Below, piece by piece: positions 44,200 to 53,624 of a DNA stretch of 64,000 nucleotides. Every line of letters begins with the position of its first letter. The stretch's first letter is position 1. The stretch comes from Massilia timonae CCUG 45783 (GTDB lineage: Bacteria > Pseudomonadota > Gammaproteobacteria > Burkholderiales > Burkholderiaceae_D): positions 432,695-496,694 of the forward strand of contig NZ_JH992924.1 in NCBI RefSeq assembly GCF_000315425.1, written 5' to 3'. The translations under genes were made by a program, and so were the position numbers. A model generated the notes under the pieces. The model had not been told where the DNA came from. It worked only from the letters and a program-made list of their open reading frames with translations, and did not search any database.

Positions 44200-44611
44200 C
44201 GTCAAGGCCGCGCCTCATTCGTTCATTGAACGCGGCCAGAGCCTCATAACCCTGTGCAGCAGCAGCGTCCCGCCGGTGGGCCGAGCGTTCGCGATGCAAC
44301 CTCATCCGCGTTGATCCGAATGGGCGAACCAGTGGCGCGGGCGGTGCAGGCGTGGGCTGAGTTGGAGCGGAAGCGGCAAGCGCGGCACGAACGCTCGCGA
44401 ACTCCACATCGAACTTGACACCCTCGATACGGCAAAGCTGTTCAGCTTCGCGGCGGTCACTGGTGCCAAGTGCTTTGACTATTTGGGTGCGGCCGTAATG
44501 GCTCTGCAAGTCAACAGGGATTTTGCGGCGAATCGAATACCGGCTGCCGCGTTTGATTAGGTGGCTACACACAGCTTGCTCCTCAGCTGGTGTAACACTC
44601 ACTCGCGACAT
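44200..44611 (-). pseudogene. Truncated tyrosine-type integrase (N-terminal fragment)
   Basis: Frame opens at ATG 44611 with SHLIKRGSRYSIRRKIPVDLQSHYGRTQIVKALGTSDRREAEQL, the N-terminal SAM-like/DUF6538 region of phage-type integrases that use tRNA genes. After about 135 residues the homology stops. No catalytic domain (R...HxxR...Y) is present, and the frame runs into the antisense of the neighbouring membrane gene (stop at 44081). Its position 57 bp from attR and its direction are right for the original island integrase. Confidence 0.75.
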
Positions 44612-44667
44612 TGGTACTGTAAGTCCTTGAGAACCAAGGAAAATCGTTGAGAATCAACGAGAAGAAA

Positions 44668-44691
44668 TGGTCGGGGTGAGAGGATTCGAAC
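44668..44691 (-). repeat. attR: 24-bp repeat inside tRNA-Pro
   Basis: The 3' terminal 24 bases of the intact tRNA-Pro gene, identical to 39838-39861. Marks the tRNA-proximal end of the island. Confidence 0.9.
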
Positions 44692-44744
44692 CTCCGGCCT
44701 CTACGTCCCGAACGTAGCGCTCTACCGGGCTAAGCTACACCCCG
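44668..44744 (-). tRNA. tRNA-Pro (anticodon CGG)
   Basis: 77-nt cloverleaf on the minus strand. Acceptor CGGGGTG pairs with CACCCCG. The anticodon stem CTACG/CGTAG encloses TTCGGGA, giving anticodon CGG. The T-arm contains GGTTCGAATCC. The CCA end is encoded. A strong promoter lies upstream inside the ispB 3' end. It is the integration target of the island at 39862-44667. Confidence 0.97.
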
Positions 44745-44785
44745 ACGGTTCGGGGTGTCTTTACAGGTCACCCCGGGAAGGCATT

Positions 44786-44815
44786 ACTATAAAATCACTT
44801 AGTGGTTCCTGTCAA
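44786..44815 (-). promoter_or_regulatory. Promoter of tRNA-Pro, inside ispB 3' end
   Basis: Minus strand TTGACA (44810-44815), 18-bp spacer, TATAGT (44786-44791). The perfect -35 lies in the last codons of ispB (stop at 44799-44801). The expected start is about 35 bp before the mature tRNA 5' end. Confidence 0.75.
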
Positions 44816-45788
44816 CAGCGAAGCTGCTGAGCTGGAGGAGGCTGTTTTTGAAGACGCTGTCGGGCAAATCGGCGATCGCATTCGACGCGCGGCGGGCCGC
44901 TTCCTCGGCCTGCTTGCGGGTGTAATCCAGCGCGCCGCTGGACGTCACTGCCGCCAGCACCGCATCGAATTGCTGCTCGTCACCCTGCTCGATGCAGTTG
45001 CGCACCAGCGCGCGCTGTTCCGGCGTGCCATGCTCCATCAGCCAGATCAGCGGCAGGGTCGGCTTGCCTTCGCGCAGGTCGTCGCCCAGGTTCTTGCCGA
45101 TCTCGGCGGCGTCGCCCGCGTAGTCGAGCACGTCGTCGATCAGCTGGAAGGCCGTGCCCAGCGAGCGGCCGTATTCGCCGGCCGCGGCGATCTGGTCGTC
45201 GTTGGCGCCGGCCACCAGTGCGCCGAGCTCGGCCGCCGCTTCGAACAGCTTGGCGGTCTTGGAGCGGATCACCAGCAGGTAGGCGGCCTCGGTCACGTCC
45301 GGGTCGTGCATGTTCAGCAGCTGCAGCACTTCGCCTTCGGCGATCACGTTGGTGGCGTCGGACAGGATCTGCATCACGCGCATATTGTCCAGGCCGACCA
45401 TCATCTGGAACGAGCGCGAGTACAGGAAGTCGCCCACCAGCACCGAGGCGGCATTGCCGAACAGGGCGTTGGCGGTCTGGCGGCCGCGACGCATCGAGGA
45501 TTCGTCGACCACGTCGTCGTGCAGCAGGGTCGCGGTGTGGATGAACTCGACCACGGCGGCCAGCTCGTGGTGGGCCGTGCCGCGGTAGCCGTAGGCATTG
45601 GCCAGCAGCAGCACCAGCACTGGACGGATGCGCTTGCCGCCTGCGCTGATGATGTACTCGGCAATCTGGTTCACCAGGGTGACGTCGGAATGCAGCCGCT
45701 GGCGGATCACCGTGTTGACGGCCTCCATGTCTGGGGCGATCGACTGGACGATGGAGTTCTGTTGGGCGTGTTGAGTGGCGGCTGACAA
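44799..45788 (-). CDS. ispB: Octaprenyl diphosphate synthase
   Basis: 329-aa trans-polyprenyl diphosphate synthase making the ubiquinone side chain from FPP and IPP. First Asp-rich motif LLHDDVVDESSMRRG, second LIDDVLDYAGD, and GGKRIRPVLVLL for IPP binding are intact. Length matches the family. The frame starts at a TTG (45788, MSAATQ after conversion) with an AGG-containing site; ATG 45728 (MEAVN) would be short at the conserved N-terminus. Divergent from rplU. Confidence 0.95.
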   Translation of the reverse strand: MSAATQHAQQNSIVQSIAPDMEAVNTVIRQRLHSDVTLVNQIAEYIISAGGKRIRPVLVLLLANAYGYRGTAHHELAAVVEFIHTATLLHDDVVDESSMRRGRQTANALFGNAASVLVGDFLYSRSFQMMVGLDNMRVMQILSDATNVIAEGEVLQLLNMHDPDVTEAAYLLVIRSKTAKLFEAAAELGALVAGANDDQIAAAGEYGRSLGTAFQLIDDVLDYAGDAAEIGKNLGDDLREGKPTLPLIWLMEHGTPEQRALVRNCIEQGDEQQFDAVLAAVTSSGALDYTRKQAEEAARRASNAIADLPDSVFKNSLLQLSSFAVDRNH

Positions 45789-45950
45789 GGCTGACCTGCG
45801 AAACGTGGGTTAACTATAAGAGTGCCGCGATTATACGGTATGCAAGGGATATCCGTCCCACCGGCAGGGTAGAGCTCGCTCTTGAGCGGATCCTGGGCGT
45901 CGGTGCGGCGTTGGCGGCATGCCACGTACGGAAGAGATCGTCAGTCGCTT

Positions 45951-45979
45951 TTGACGCATCGCGGCGATTTATGTATAAT
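45951..45979 (+). promoter_or_regulatory. Strong sigma-70 promoter of rplU-rpmA
   Basis: TTGACG (45951-45956), 17-bp spacer, TATAAT (45974-45979), about 92 bp upstream of rplU. Near-consensus, as expected for ribosomal protein genes. The 85-nt leader contains a GC-rich inverted segment (CGCGCTTGCGCG) that could be part of an autoregulatory structure. Confidence 0.88.
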
Positions 45980-46070
45980 CCCCTGTTCCCCGGCTTACGA
46001 ACAGTCCAGCGCGCTTGCGCGGGGCTCTGTTGCTGGCGGATTCTTTTAACATTTGATGAGGTTTCAAATC

Positions 46071-46382
46071 ATGTACGCGGTCATAAAAACCGGTGGCAAG
46101 CAATACAAAGTTGTCGCTGGTGAAAAACTTAAAGTAGAACAGATACCGGCTGACATTGGTTCCGAACTCACGATCGATCAGGTCCTCGCCGTTGGCGCGG
46201 GCGACAGCATCAAGTTTGGTGCTCCGCTGGTCGAAGGTGCAACGGTGCTGGTGAAAGTGGTTTCGCATGGTCGTCACGACAAGGTCCGTATCTTCAAGAT
46301 GCGCCGTCGTAAGCACTACCAGAAGCGTCAGGGCCATCGCCAGAACTTCACCGAAATCCAGATCGTTTCGATCAACGGCTAA
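46071..46382 (+). CDS. rplU: 50S ribosomal protein L21
   Basis: 103-aa large-subunit protein; [14 protein letters not shown] at the start and [19 protein letters not shown] at the end are diagnostic, length exactly typical. First gene of the rplU-rpmA operon. ATG 46071 is preceded by GATGAGG. Confidence 0.98.
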   Translation: MYAVIKTGGKQYKVVAGEKLKVEQIPADIGSELTIDQVLAVGAGDSIKFGAPLVEGATVLVKVVSHGRHDKVRIFKMRRRKHYQKRQGHRQNFTEIQIVSING

Positions 46383-46424
46383 TCGCCGTCCGGTTCCCAG
46401 CATTAGTCATCAAGGAGTAATACA

Positions 46425-46697
46425 ATGGCACACAAAAAAGGCGGCGGTACTACCCGCAACGGCCGTGACTCAGAAAGCAAACGCCTTGGCGTGAAAGTCT
46501 ACGGCGGCCAGGCAATCAACGCCGGCGGCATCATCATCCGTCAACGCGGCACCCCAGTGCGCGCTGGCGCCAACGTCGGCACCGGCAAGGATCACACCCT
46601 GTTCGCGCTGGTCGACGGTACCGTCAAGTTCGTCAAGCAAGGCGTGGGCTCGAAGCAGTTCGTGACCGTCGTTGCTAACGAAGCAGTCGCAGCGTAA
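46425..46697 (+). CDS. rpmA: 50S ribosomal protein L27
   Basis: 90-aa large-subunit protein whose N-terminal tail reaches the peptidyl transferase centre. [43 protein letters not shown] and [10 protein letters not shown] are diagnostic. AAGGAG precedes ATG 46425. Confidence 0.98.
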   Translation: MAHKKGGGTTRNGRDSESKRLGVKVYGGQAINAGGIIIRQRGTPVRAGANVGTGKDHTLFALVDGTVKFVKQGVGSKQFVTVVANEAVAA

Positions 46698-46707
46698 TAA
46701 CGCATTT

Positions 46708-46725
46708 GCGCCGCATCAGCGGCGC
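46708..46725 (+). terminator. Terminator after rpmA
   Basis: GCGCCGC-ATCA-GCGGCGC followed by TTCTTTG, 10 bp after the rpmA stop. Confidence 0.7.
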
Positions 46726-46756
46726 TTCTTTGCAAGGCGCAAGCCTTCCATCGAAA

Positions 46757-46790
46757 GGCTCTGCCCACGGTAGGGCCTTTTTAGTTTTTT
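46757..46790 (+). terminator. Second terminator/attenuator before obgE
   Basis: Stem GGCTCTGCC / GGTAGGGCC with a 3-nt loop (46757-46777) and then TTTTTAGTTTTTT. It lies 13 bp before the obgE start, so it may partially attenuate read-through into obgE. Confidence 0.7.
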
Positions 46791-46803
46791 AGCGGTCACA
46801 ATC

Positions 46804-47916
46804 ATGAAGTTTATTGACGAAGCAAGAATTGAAGTCATCGCTGGCGACGGCGGCAACGGGTGCGCCTCGTTCCGTCGCGAGAAGTTCCGCCCATTCGGCG
46901 GTCCGGACGGCGGCGACGGCGGCAAGGGCAGCTCGATCTACGTGGTTGCCGACCGCAATGTGAATACCCTGGTCGACTTCCGTTACTCGAAAGTCCATAC
47001 CGGCAAGAACGGCGAACCGGGCCGCGGCTCCGATTGCTATGGCAAGGGCGCCGAAGATATTACTATCCGCATGCCGGTCGGCACGCTGATCATCGACGAC
47101 AATAATGGCGAGATCATCGCCGACCTGACCGAGCACGGCCAGACCGAATTGCTGGCCAAGGGCGGCGAGGGCGGCTGGGGCAATATCCACTTTAAAACCT
47201 CGACCAACCGCGCGCCGCGCCAGAAGACCGAGGGCAAGGATGGCGAGCGCCGCACCCTGCGCCTCGAGCTGAAGGTGCTGGCCGACGTGGGCCTCTTGGG
47301 CATGCCGAATGCCGGCAAGTCCACCTTCATCACGGCCGTGTCGAACGCCAAGCCGAAGATCGCCGACTATCCGTTCACCACCCTGCACCCGAACCTGGGC
47401 GTGGTGCGCGTGTCGCACGAAAAGAGCTTCGTGATCGCCGACATTCCGGGCCTGATCGAAGGCGCGTCCGAAGGCGCCGGCCTGGGTCACCAGTTCCTGC
47501 GCCACCTGGCGCGCACCGGCCTGCTGCTGCACATTGTCGACCTGTCGTCGTTTGACGAGAAGGTCGATCCGGTCAAGGAAGCCAAGGCCTTGATCAAGGA
47601 ACTCGAAAAGTACGACGAAGAGCTGCTCAACAAGCCGCGCTGGCTGGTGCTGAACAAGCTCGACGTGCTCGACGACGCCGAGCGCAAGAAGCGCGTCAAG
47701 GACGTCATCAAGCGCCTGGCCTGGAAAGGCCCCGTGTTCGAGATTTCGGCCCTCAACCGCGAAGGCTGCCAGGACCTGATCAACGCGATCTACCTGCACC
47801 TCGAAGAAAAGCGCCATTCCGAGCAGCGCGCCGAAGAAACCTCGATGACCGAGGAAGCGCGCGGCATCTCGTCGATCGATCCTGACGATCCACGCTTCAA
47901 GATCATCGAAGACTGA
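46804..47916 (+). CDS. obgE: GTPase ObgE/CgtA
   Basis: 370-aa essential ribosome-associated GTPase. The glycine-rich Obg fold (1-160; [28 protein letters not shown]) is followed by the G domain with G1 [10 protein letters not shown]2 FTTLHPN, G3 [10 protein letters not shown]4 NKLD and G5 SALN, then a short acidic tail. Used in 50S assembly and stringent control. Placement after rplU-rpmA is conserved across proteobacteria. Confidence 0.98.
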   Translation: MKFIDEARIEVIAGDGGNGCASFRREKFRPFGGPDGGDGGKGSSIYVVADRNVNTLVDFRYSKVHTGKNGEPGRGSDCYGKGAEDITIRMPVGTLIIDDNNGEIIADLTEHGQTELLAKGGEGGWGNIHFKTSTNRAPRQKTEGKDGERRTLRLELKVLADVGLLGMPNAGKSTFITAVSNAKPKIADYPFTTLHPNLGVVRVSHEKSFVIADIPGLIEGASEGAGLGHQFLRHLARTGLLLHIVDLSSFDEKVDPVKEAKALIKELEKYDEELLNKPRWLVLNKLDVLDDAERKKRVKDVIKRLAWKGPVFEISALNREGCQDLINAIYLHLEEKRHSEQRAEETSMTEEARGISSIDPDDPRFKIIED

Positions 47917-47918
47917 AC

Positions 47919-48344
47919 TTGAGCGCAAGCGTACTACCTGCCACCAAATGGACCCGCGCCTGGCTGCGCGGCCAGCTGTTGCAGCTGGTCGCGACCGCCA
48001 GTTCGCTGGCCGCGCTCGCGGCCATGCTCGATCCCGACCGCATCGCTGCCGCGATGGGCCTGTTTCTCGTCGGCGTGAACGGCTACAGCCAGTTCTACGC
48101 CATCTACGTCGGCATCCGCCTCGCTACCGCGGGGTTGGCGCTGTTGGCGGCCAGGCAGGGCGACCAGCCCATCCTCGGCGACCTTACTGCCCTGTTCCTC
48201 CTGGCCCAGCCGGCCGGCCGCCTCGTTGCGGCTTTCGCGATCGGCTTGCCCTCGGGGGTATTATTAGTCGTCTGCGCGGTTGAACTGCTGGCAGGACTTT
48301 CCCTGCTCGCGTTGCGACCGCGGGGGAAAATCCTGTCGCCATGA
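47919..48344 (+). CDS. Four-helix membrane protein (DUF4345-like)
   Basis: 141-aa protein with four hydrophobic segments ([78 protein letters not shown]). The pattern resembles DUF4345 proteins; no function known. It starts at TTG 47919 two bases after the obgE stop, and its stop overlaps the proB start (ATGA), so it is translated between them. Confidence 0.75.
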   Translation: MSASVLPATKWTRAWLRGQLLQLVATASSLAALAAMLDPDRIAAAMGLFLVGVNGYSQFYAIYVGIRLATAGLALLAARQGDQPILGDLTALFLLAQPAGRLVAAFAIGLPSGVLLVVCAVELLAGLSLLALRPRGKILSP

Positions 48345-49459
48345 ATTCCGTACTGCACCAAGCCTCCCGCATCATCGTCAAGGTCGGCTCCTCCCTCGTC
48401 ACCGACGAGGGAAGGGGCCTCGACCATACCGCCATCGCCCGCTGGGCCTTTCAAATCGCCGCACTGCGCGCGCTCGGCAAGGACGTCGTCCTGGTCAGCT
48501 CGGGCGCCATCGCCGAGGGCATGCTGCGCCTCGGTTTTACCAAACGCCCGACCGACATCCATGAATTGCAGGCCTGCGCCGCCTGCGGCCAGATGGGCCT
48601 GGCCCAGATTTATGAATCCAGCTTCAGCGCCCACGGCGTGAAAACCGCGCAGGTGCTGCTGACCCACGCCGACCTGGCCGACCGCGAACGCTACCTGAAT
48701 GCGCGCTCGACGCTGACCACCTTGCTGCGCCTGAACGTGGTTCCGATCATCAACGAGAACGACACCGTCGTCACCGACGAGATCAAGTTCGGCGACAACG
48801 ACACGCTCGGCGCCCTTGTCGCCAACCTGATCGAGGCCGACGCCCTGGTCATCCTGACCGATCAGCCCGGTCTGTACTCGGCCGACCCGCGCAAGGATCC
48901 TGACGCCCAGCTGATCGGGCAGGCCCAGGCCGGCGACGTGGCCCTGGAGGCGATGGCCGGCGGCGCCGGCAGCAGCATCGGCCGCGGCGGCATGCTGACC
49001 AAGGTGCTGGCCGCCAAGCGCGCGGCGCGCTCCGGCGCCCATACCGTGATCGCCTGGGGCCGCGAGCCGGACGTGCTCACGCGCCTGGCCGGCGGCGAAG
49101 CGATCGGCACCCAATTGCTGGCCGCCACCGGTCGCCTGACGGCGCGCCGCCAGTGGATGGTCGACCACCTGCACACCACGGGCGAAGTCGTGATCGACGC
49201 CGGCGCCGTGGCCAAGCTGACGAAAGAGGGCAAGTCGCTGTTGCCGATCGGCGTGCTGGCCGTGAACGGCGAGTTCGGCCGCGGCCAGGTGATCACCTGC
49301 GTCGACGAGGCCGGCAAGCCGCTGGCACGCGGGTTGACCAACTATGCCAGCAGCGAGGTGCGCCGCATCATGCGCCATTCCTCGACAGAGATCGAGCGCA
49401 TCCTGGGCTTCGTCGAGGGGCCTGAGCTGGTTCACCGCGACAATATGGTGCTTTTGTAA
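48341..49459 (+). CDS. proB: Glutamate 5-kinase
   Basis: 372-aa first enzyme of proline synthesis, phosphorylating glutamate. The amino-acid kinase domain has [46 protein letters not shown] and [15 protein letters not shown]-terminal PUA domain (about 280-372) starts near [13 protein letters not shown]. proA is not adjacent. ATG 48341 overlaps the upstream stop. Confidence 0.97.
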   Translation: MNSVLHQASRIIVKVGSSLVTDEGRGLDHTAIARWAFQIAALRALGKDVVLVSSGAIAEGMLRLGFTKRPTDIHELQACAACGQMGLAQIYESSFSAHGVKTAQVLLTHADLADRERYLNARSTLTTLLRLNVVPIINENDTVVTDEIKFGDNDTLGALVANLIEADALVILTDQPGLYSADPRKDPDAQLIGQAQAGDVALEAMAGGAGSSIGRGGMLTKVLAAKRAARSGAHTVIAWGREPDVLTRLAGGEAIGTQLLAATGRLTARRQWMVDHLHTTGEVVIDAGAVAKLTKEGKSLLPIGVLAVNGEFGRGQVITCVDEAGKPLARGLTNYASSEVRRIMRHSSTEIERILGFVEGPELVHRDNMVLL

Positions 49460-49476
49460 TCAGTAAGCGCTTGCTC

Positions 49477-49500
49477 CTGCCAGCGATGTGTCGCTGACAG
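49477..49500 (+). terminator. Hairpin downstream of proB
   Basis: Stem CTGCCAGCGA / TCGCTGACAG with a TGTG loop, nested in outer AGCGCT repeats (49466-49513), 17 bp after the proB stop. No U-run, so it is a weak or Rho-assisted terminator at best. Confidence 0.4.
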
Positions 49501-49629
49501 GACATAAGCGCTGTTCCGTATCGCTTTCCGTCTGGAAAGCTCCATTGGCGGTGATAAACCGCCCGCCAGCCTATACACTGTGCATATCCGCCCAGCCGGG
49601 CCGCATTCCCAGTTTTTCAGGATCACCAC

Positions 49630-51185
49630 ATGAAGCTAAGCCGCAAGCTCCCCCTGGGTTTTGCAGCCGTCACCCTGCTCGTCGCCTGCGCCGGTTTCTT
49701 CGGCATGAGCCAGCTGAACCGCTCCGTCCGGTCGCCATGGAAGGGCAATCGACGCAGGTCGAGGCCATGCTGGCCCACTTCCGCAAGCAGCTCCAGGAAT
49801 GGAAGAACACGCTCCTGCGCGGCAAGGATGATGGCGAGCGCGACAAGTACTGGGCCGCGTTCCAGCAGAACGAAGCCGAGGTGGCCGCCCAGGTCGCGGC
49901 CCTGCTGGCCAGCCTGCCCGAAGGAGAAGTGCGCACGCTGGTGGCGCGGTTCGGCGCCGCGCATGCGCAGATGGGCCTTGATTACCGGCGCGGTTACCAG
50001 GACTTCGTCGCGGCCGGCTTCGACCCCGCCGCCGGCGACGTGGCGGTCAAGGGCAAGGACCGGGCGCCGGCCGAACTGCTGGTGCAGGCGGAAAAGAAGA
50101 TGTCGGCGCTCAGCGCCGCCAGCGTGCGGCAGGCCGACGCCGTCGGCGCGCGCGCGACCACGCTCAGCTACAGCCTGATGCTGCTCGGCGCGCTGGCGGC
50201 GGTGGCGACCGGCGTGCTGGTGTCGCGCTCGATCACCCGGCCGCTCGACGCGGCGGTGGAAGCGGCGCGCAGCGTGGCCGCCGGCGACCTGCGCACCGCG
50301 ATCACGGTTCGTAGCGACGACGAGACCGGCCAGCTGCTGCTGGCCCTGAAGGAGATGTCGGCCAGCCTGCAGCGCATCGTGCTGCAGGTGCGCGGCGGCG
50401 CGCAGAGCATCGCCGTGGCTTCGCACGAGATCGCGCAGGGCAACCTCGACCTCTCCGCGCGCACCGAGCGCCAGGCCGGCGCGCTCGAGGAAACCGCCTC
50501 GTCCATGGAAGAGCTGACCTCGACCGTGCGCCAGAACGCCGACAATGCGCGCCAGGCCAGCCAGCTGGCGGTATCGGCCTGCGACGTGGCGGCCAAGGGC
50601 GGCAAGGTGGTCGAGCAAGTGGTGGGCACCATGGCCTCGATCAGCGCCTCGTCGCGCCGGATCACCGACATCATCGGCGTCATCGATGGCATCGCCTTCC
50701 AGACCAATATCCTGGCGCTCAACGCCGCGGTCGAAGCGGCGCGCGCGGGCGAGCAGGGTCGTGGCTTCGCGGTCGTCGCCGGCGAGGTGCGGACGCTGGC
50801 CCAGCGTTCGGCTGTCGCGGCGAAGGAGATCAAGGAGCTGATCGCCGCATCGGCCACCTGCGTCGAGGATGGCAACCGCCTGGTCGGCGAGGCCGGGGCG
50901 ACGATGGGCGAGATCGTCGCCAGCGTGCGCCAGGTGATGGACATCATCGGCGAGATCAGCGCCGCCAGCAGCGAACAGAGCCAGGGCATCGCCCAGGTCA
51001 ACGAGGCGGTGACGGAAATGGACAGCGCGACCCAGCAGAACGCGGCCCTGGTCGAGGAAGCCGCCGCCGCGGCGCAGTCGCTGCGCGACCAGACCGTGGC
51101 CCTGAACGAGGTAGTCAGCGTGTTCAAGGTCGAACAGCAGCCGCAAGCGGCGCCGGCCGCGCCATGGCGCAAGGCGCTCGCTTAA
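49630..51185 (+). pseudogene. Methyl-accepting chemotaxis protein, frameshifted
   Basis: Codes for an MCP in two frames. From ATG 49630 a signal-anchor helix ([20 protein letters not shown]) runs to about 49720. The rest continues in another frame from about 49725 ([20 protein letters not shown]...). That part has the sensor four-helix bundle, second helix [18 protein letters not shown], a HAMP domain, and the full signalling domain with the hairpin tip [36 protein letters not shown]. Compared with related MCPs about 20 residues are missing at the junction, so an out-of-frame deletion is likely. ATG 49737 could yield a truncated one-helix receptor. Confidence 0.8.
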
Positions 51186-51273
51186 CGGCGCACGCCAGAC
51201 AGCGTAAGATGCGCACGCGCCCGTGTTGCCCGGATCGTCCGGACAAGCGGCGGCGCGCTTCCTTACCGATCGA

Positions 51274-51639
51274 ATGCCAATGACGCCAACTTCCCCTCTC
51301 GCCGTGGTCCAGGCCCAACTGGACGCCTACAACGCCAAGGACCTCGACGCCCTGATGGCCACCTATGCGCCCAACGCGCAGCAATTCGCCCTGCACGGCG
51401 CGCTGCTGGCCGAAGGCCACGACCAGATCCGTCCGCGCTACGAAGCGCGCTTTGTCGAACCCGACCTGCAGGCGCGCCTGCTGTCGCGCACGGTGCTCGG
51501 CAACTTCGTCACTGACCTCGAGATCGTCACCCGCAACTTCCCCGAAGGGAAGGGCACGGTCGAGATGCTGTGCGTGTACGAGGTGGTCGACGGACGCATC
51601 GTGCGCGCGTCGTTCGCCAGCGGCGAAACCCGGGTTTAA
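51274..51639 (+). CDS. NTF2-like / SnoaL-type protein
   Basis: 121-aa protein of the nuclear-transport-factor-2-like cone fold (AVVQAQLDAYNAKDLDALMATYAPNA, then alternating strands). Members include steroid isomerase-like enzymes and ligand-binding proteins. No specific catalytic residues can be named. ATG 51274 gives the natural family start; ATG 51280 is also possible. Convergent with nth, 9 bp between the stops. Confidence 0.82.
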   Translation: MPMTPTSPLAVVQAQLDAYNAKDLDALMATYAPNAQQFALHGALLAEGHDQIRPRYEARFVEPDLQARLLSRTVLGNFVTDLEIVTRNFPEGKGTVEMLCVYEVVDGRIVRASFASGETRV

Positions 51640-51648
51640 GTTGCGACG

Positions 51649-52332
51649 CTAAGTCGCCGCGTTGGCCGCGGCCACCGCCGGATCGAGCACGCCGGCCGGC
51701 GCCGGCGTCTTGTCCCTGAACTCGCACAGGTCCGCGATCAGGCAGTTCCAGCACTTTGGCTTGCGCGCCACGCAGGTGTAGCGGCCGTGCAGGATCAGCC
51801 AGTGGTGGGCGTCGTGCAAAAAGTCCTTGGGCACGAATTTCAACAGCTTCTGCTCGACGATGTCGACGTTCTTGCCGGGCGCGATCCTGGTCCGGTTCGA
51901 GACGCGGAAGATGTGGGTGTCGACCGCCATGGTCGGCTCGCCGAAAGCGGTATTGAGCACCACGTTGGCTGTCTTGCGGCCGACGCCCGGCAGCGATTCC
52001 AGCGCTTCGCGCACGGGCGGCACTTCGCCGCCGTATTGCTCGACCAGGATCTGGCAGGTCGCCATCACGTTCTTGGCCTTGGTGTTGTACAGGCCGATGG
52101 TCGAGATATAGGTCTTGAGCTCGTCGATGCCGAGGTCGAGGATCGCCTGCGGCGTGTTCGCTACCGGGAACAGACGGCGCATGGCCTTGTTGACGCCGAC
52201 GTCGGTCGACTGGGCCGACAGCAGCACCGCGATCAGCAGTTCGAACGGGGTCGTGAACTCGAGTTCGGTGGTCGGCTTGGGATTGGCGGCGCGAAAGCGG
52301 GTAAAGATTTCCAGGCGTTTGGCGGGATTCAT
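51649..52332 (-). CDS. nth: Endonuclease III
   Basis: 227-aa base-excision DNA glycosylase/AP lyase for oxidised pyrimidines. Helix-hairpin-helix LPGVGRKTANVVLN with the catalytic Lys, the Asp in VDTHIFRVSNR, and the [4Fe-4S] cluster C-x6-C-x2-C-x5-C in CVARKPKCWNCLIADLC are intact. It starts 5 bp after the rsxB stop, a pairing conserved in many proteobacteria. Confidence 0.97.
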   Translation of the reverse strand: MNPAKRLEIFTRFRAANPKPTTELEFTTPFELLIAVLLSAQSTDVGVNKAMRRLFPVANTPQAILDLGIDELKTYISTIGLYNTKAKNVMATCQILVEQYGGEVPPVREALESLPGVGRKTANVVLNTAFGEPTMAVDTHIFRVSNRTRIAPGKNVDIVEQKLLKFVPKDFLHDAHHWLILHGRYTCVARKPKCWNCLIADLCEFRDKTPAPAGVLDPAVAAANAAT

Positions 52333-52337
52333 CTGGT

Positions 52338-53015
52338 TCAGTTCTTGTCCTGGTTGCCGGCCGCCTTCAGGCGGGCGCGTTCCATGGCGGCGGCGATGAT
52401 GGCGCGCTTGCGCTCCTTCTCGGCCAGTTCTTCCGGGGTGTTCGTCACTTCGGCGGTCACCGCGCGCATTTTTTCGACGGCCTTGGCGGCCAGGCGGGCA
52501 TCGTTTTCCTCGCGCTCGCGGCGCAGGCGCGCGGTGCGGAAATCGTGGCGTTCGCGCGCCGCGTCGGCGTCCTGCTGGCTCCAGGCGTCCCAGCCGGTGC
52601 GTTCGCCGGTGACGGGAATCATCGCGATGCAGTCGACCGGGCAGGGCGCGACGCACAGGTCGCAGCCGGTGCACAGGCTCGGCAGGATGGTGTGCATCTG
52701 CTTGGCCGCGCCCAGGATCGCATCGACCGGGCAGGCCTGGATGCACAGCGTGCAGCCGATGCACAGCGATTCGTCGATGAAGGCGACCGGGCGCGCTCGC
52801 TCGACCCCGTTGGCCGGATTGATCGGAATGACCGCGCGTCCGGTCGCGGCGGCCAGGCGGCGCACGCCTTCCATGCCGCCCGGCGGACACTGGTTGATCT
52901 CGGCTTCGCCGCGCGCCATGGCCTCGGCATACGGGCGGCAGGCGGGATAGCCGCATTTGGTGCACTGGGTCTGCGGCAGCAGGTCTTCGAGCTGGTCGGC
53001 GAGGGGGCTGGTCAC
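52338..53015 (-). CDS. rsxB: Electron transport complex protein RsxB/RnfB-like
   Basis: About 225-aa iron-sulfur protein. An N-terminal Fe4 domain ([19 protein letters not shown]...C) is followed by two [4Fe-4S] ferredoxin motifs, [15 protein letters not shown] and [15 protein letters not shown], and a charged helical tail. Unlike RnfB of enterics it lacks the N-terminal membrane anchor, as in beta-proteobacterial stand-alone forms. GTG 53015 fits the family start; a TTG at 53069 is in frame. Possibly supplies electrons for SoxR reduction or for the neighbouring Nth cluster. Confidence 0.88.
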   Translation of the reverse strand: MTSPLADQLEDLLPQTQCTKCGYPACRPYAEAMARGEAEINQCPPGGMEGVRRLAAATGRAVIPINPANGVERARPVAFIDESLCIGCTLCIQACPVDAILGAAKQMHTILPSLCTGCDLCVAPCPVDCIAMIPVTGERTGWDAWSQQDADAARERHDFRTARLRREREENDARLAAKAVEKMRAVTAEVTNTPEELAEKERKRAIIAAAMERARLKAAGNQDKN

Positions 53016-53206
53016 GGGGGGGAGGATCTGCGGGCGATTCAATCTGGTCAAGCCGACATTATCCGCCAAAACGGGGCTGGATGCGACCGGACGGCCTTTT
53101 GGCGGACCCGGCTGCGCTCATCCATTCGCTACGTGGGAGAGCTAACAGACGACTTGTCACAATCCTGCTGTACTGTCGGCTCACGCTGGATCACCGGGGA
53201 TGGGAC

Positions 53207-53548
53207 ATGAACGAGTTGATTGGGCCGCTGCTGTTCGCCGCCATCTTTTCGGCAGGCGATGGCTTGCTGCAGCGGGACGCCAAGGCGGATGAAGACGCGC
53301 AGGCCGGACGTGCGCAGGTCGCGCATTTGAGTCCGACGCGCTACCGCAGCGTGGAAGCGACCGGGGAAGTGCGGCGCGGCGAGCGCCTGCCGGCACGCTA
53401 CCAGGCGCACCAGCACGTGGTCGAAGACTGGCGCGCATTGCGGCTGACCAAGCCGCCGCGCGGGCACCAGTGGGTCGATGCCGGCGAAAGTTATGCCTTG
53501 GTCGCGATCGCGACCGGGCGCGTGGCGCAGGTGGTCATGGGGCGCTGA
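53207..53548 (+). CDS. RcnB-family periplasmic protein
   Basis: 113-aa protein whose C-terminal half (GERLPARYQAHQHVVEDWRALRLTKPPRGHQWVDAGESYALVAIATGRVAQVV) matches the RcnB family (nickel/cobalt homeostasis in E. coli). The N-terminus has a short hydrophobic stretch (IGPLLFAAIFSAG), a weak signal peptide. Many such copies occur in Oxalobacteraceae without metal linkage. GGGGATGGGAC precedes ATG 53207. Confidence 0.82.
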   Translation: MNELIGPLLFAAIFSAGDGLLQRDAKADEDAQAGRAQVAHLSPTRYRSVEATGEVRRGERLPARYQAHQHVVEDWRALRLTKPPRGHQWVDAGESYALVAIATGRVAQVVMGR

Positions 53549-53577
53549 AGCCGGGACGCTGAAGCCGAGCGAGCAAG

Positions 53578-53606
53578 AAAAAAAGCCGTGGCATGCCACG
53601 GCTTTT
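53578..53606. terminator. Bidirectional terminator
   Basis: AAAAAAAGCCGTGGCATGCCACGGCTTTT-type hairpin (9-bp perfect palindromic stem GCCGTGGCA/TGCCACGGC) with A and T tracts, between the RcnB-like gene and the convergent PHA depolymerase. Confidence 0.9.
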
Positions 53607-53624
53607 GCGTTGTTCGTCCCCGGT

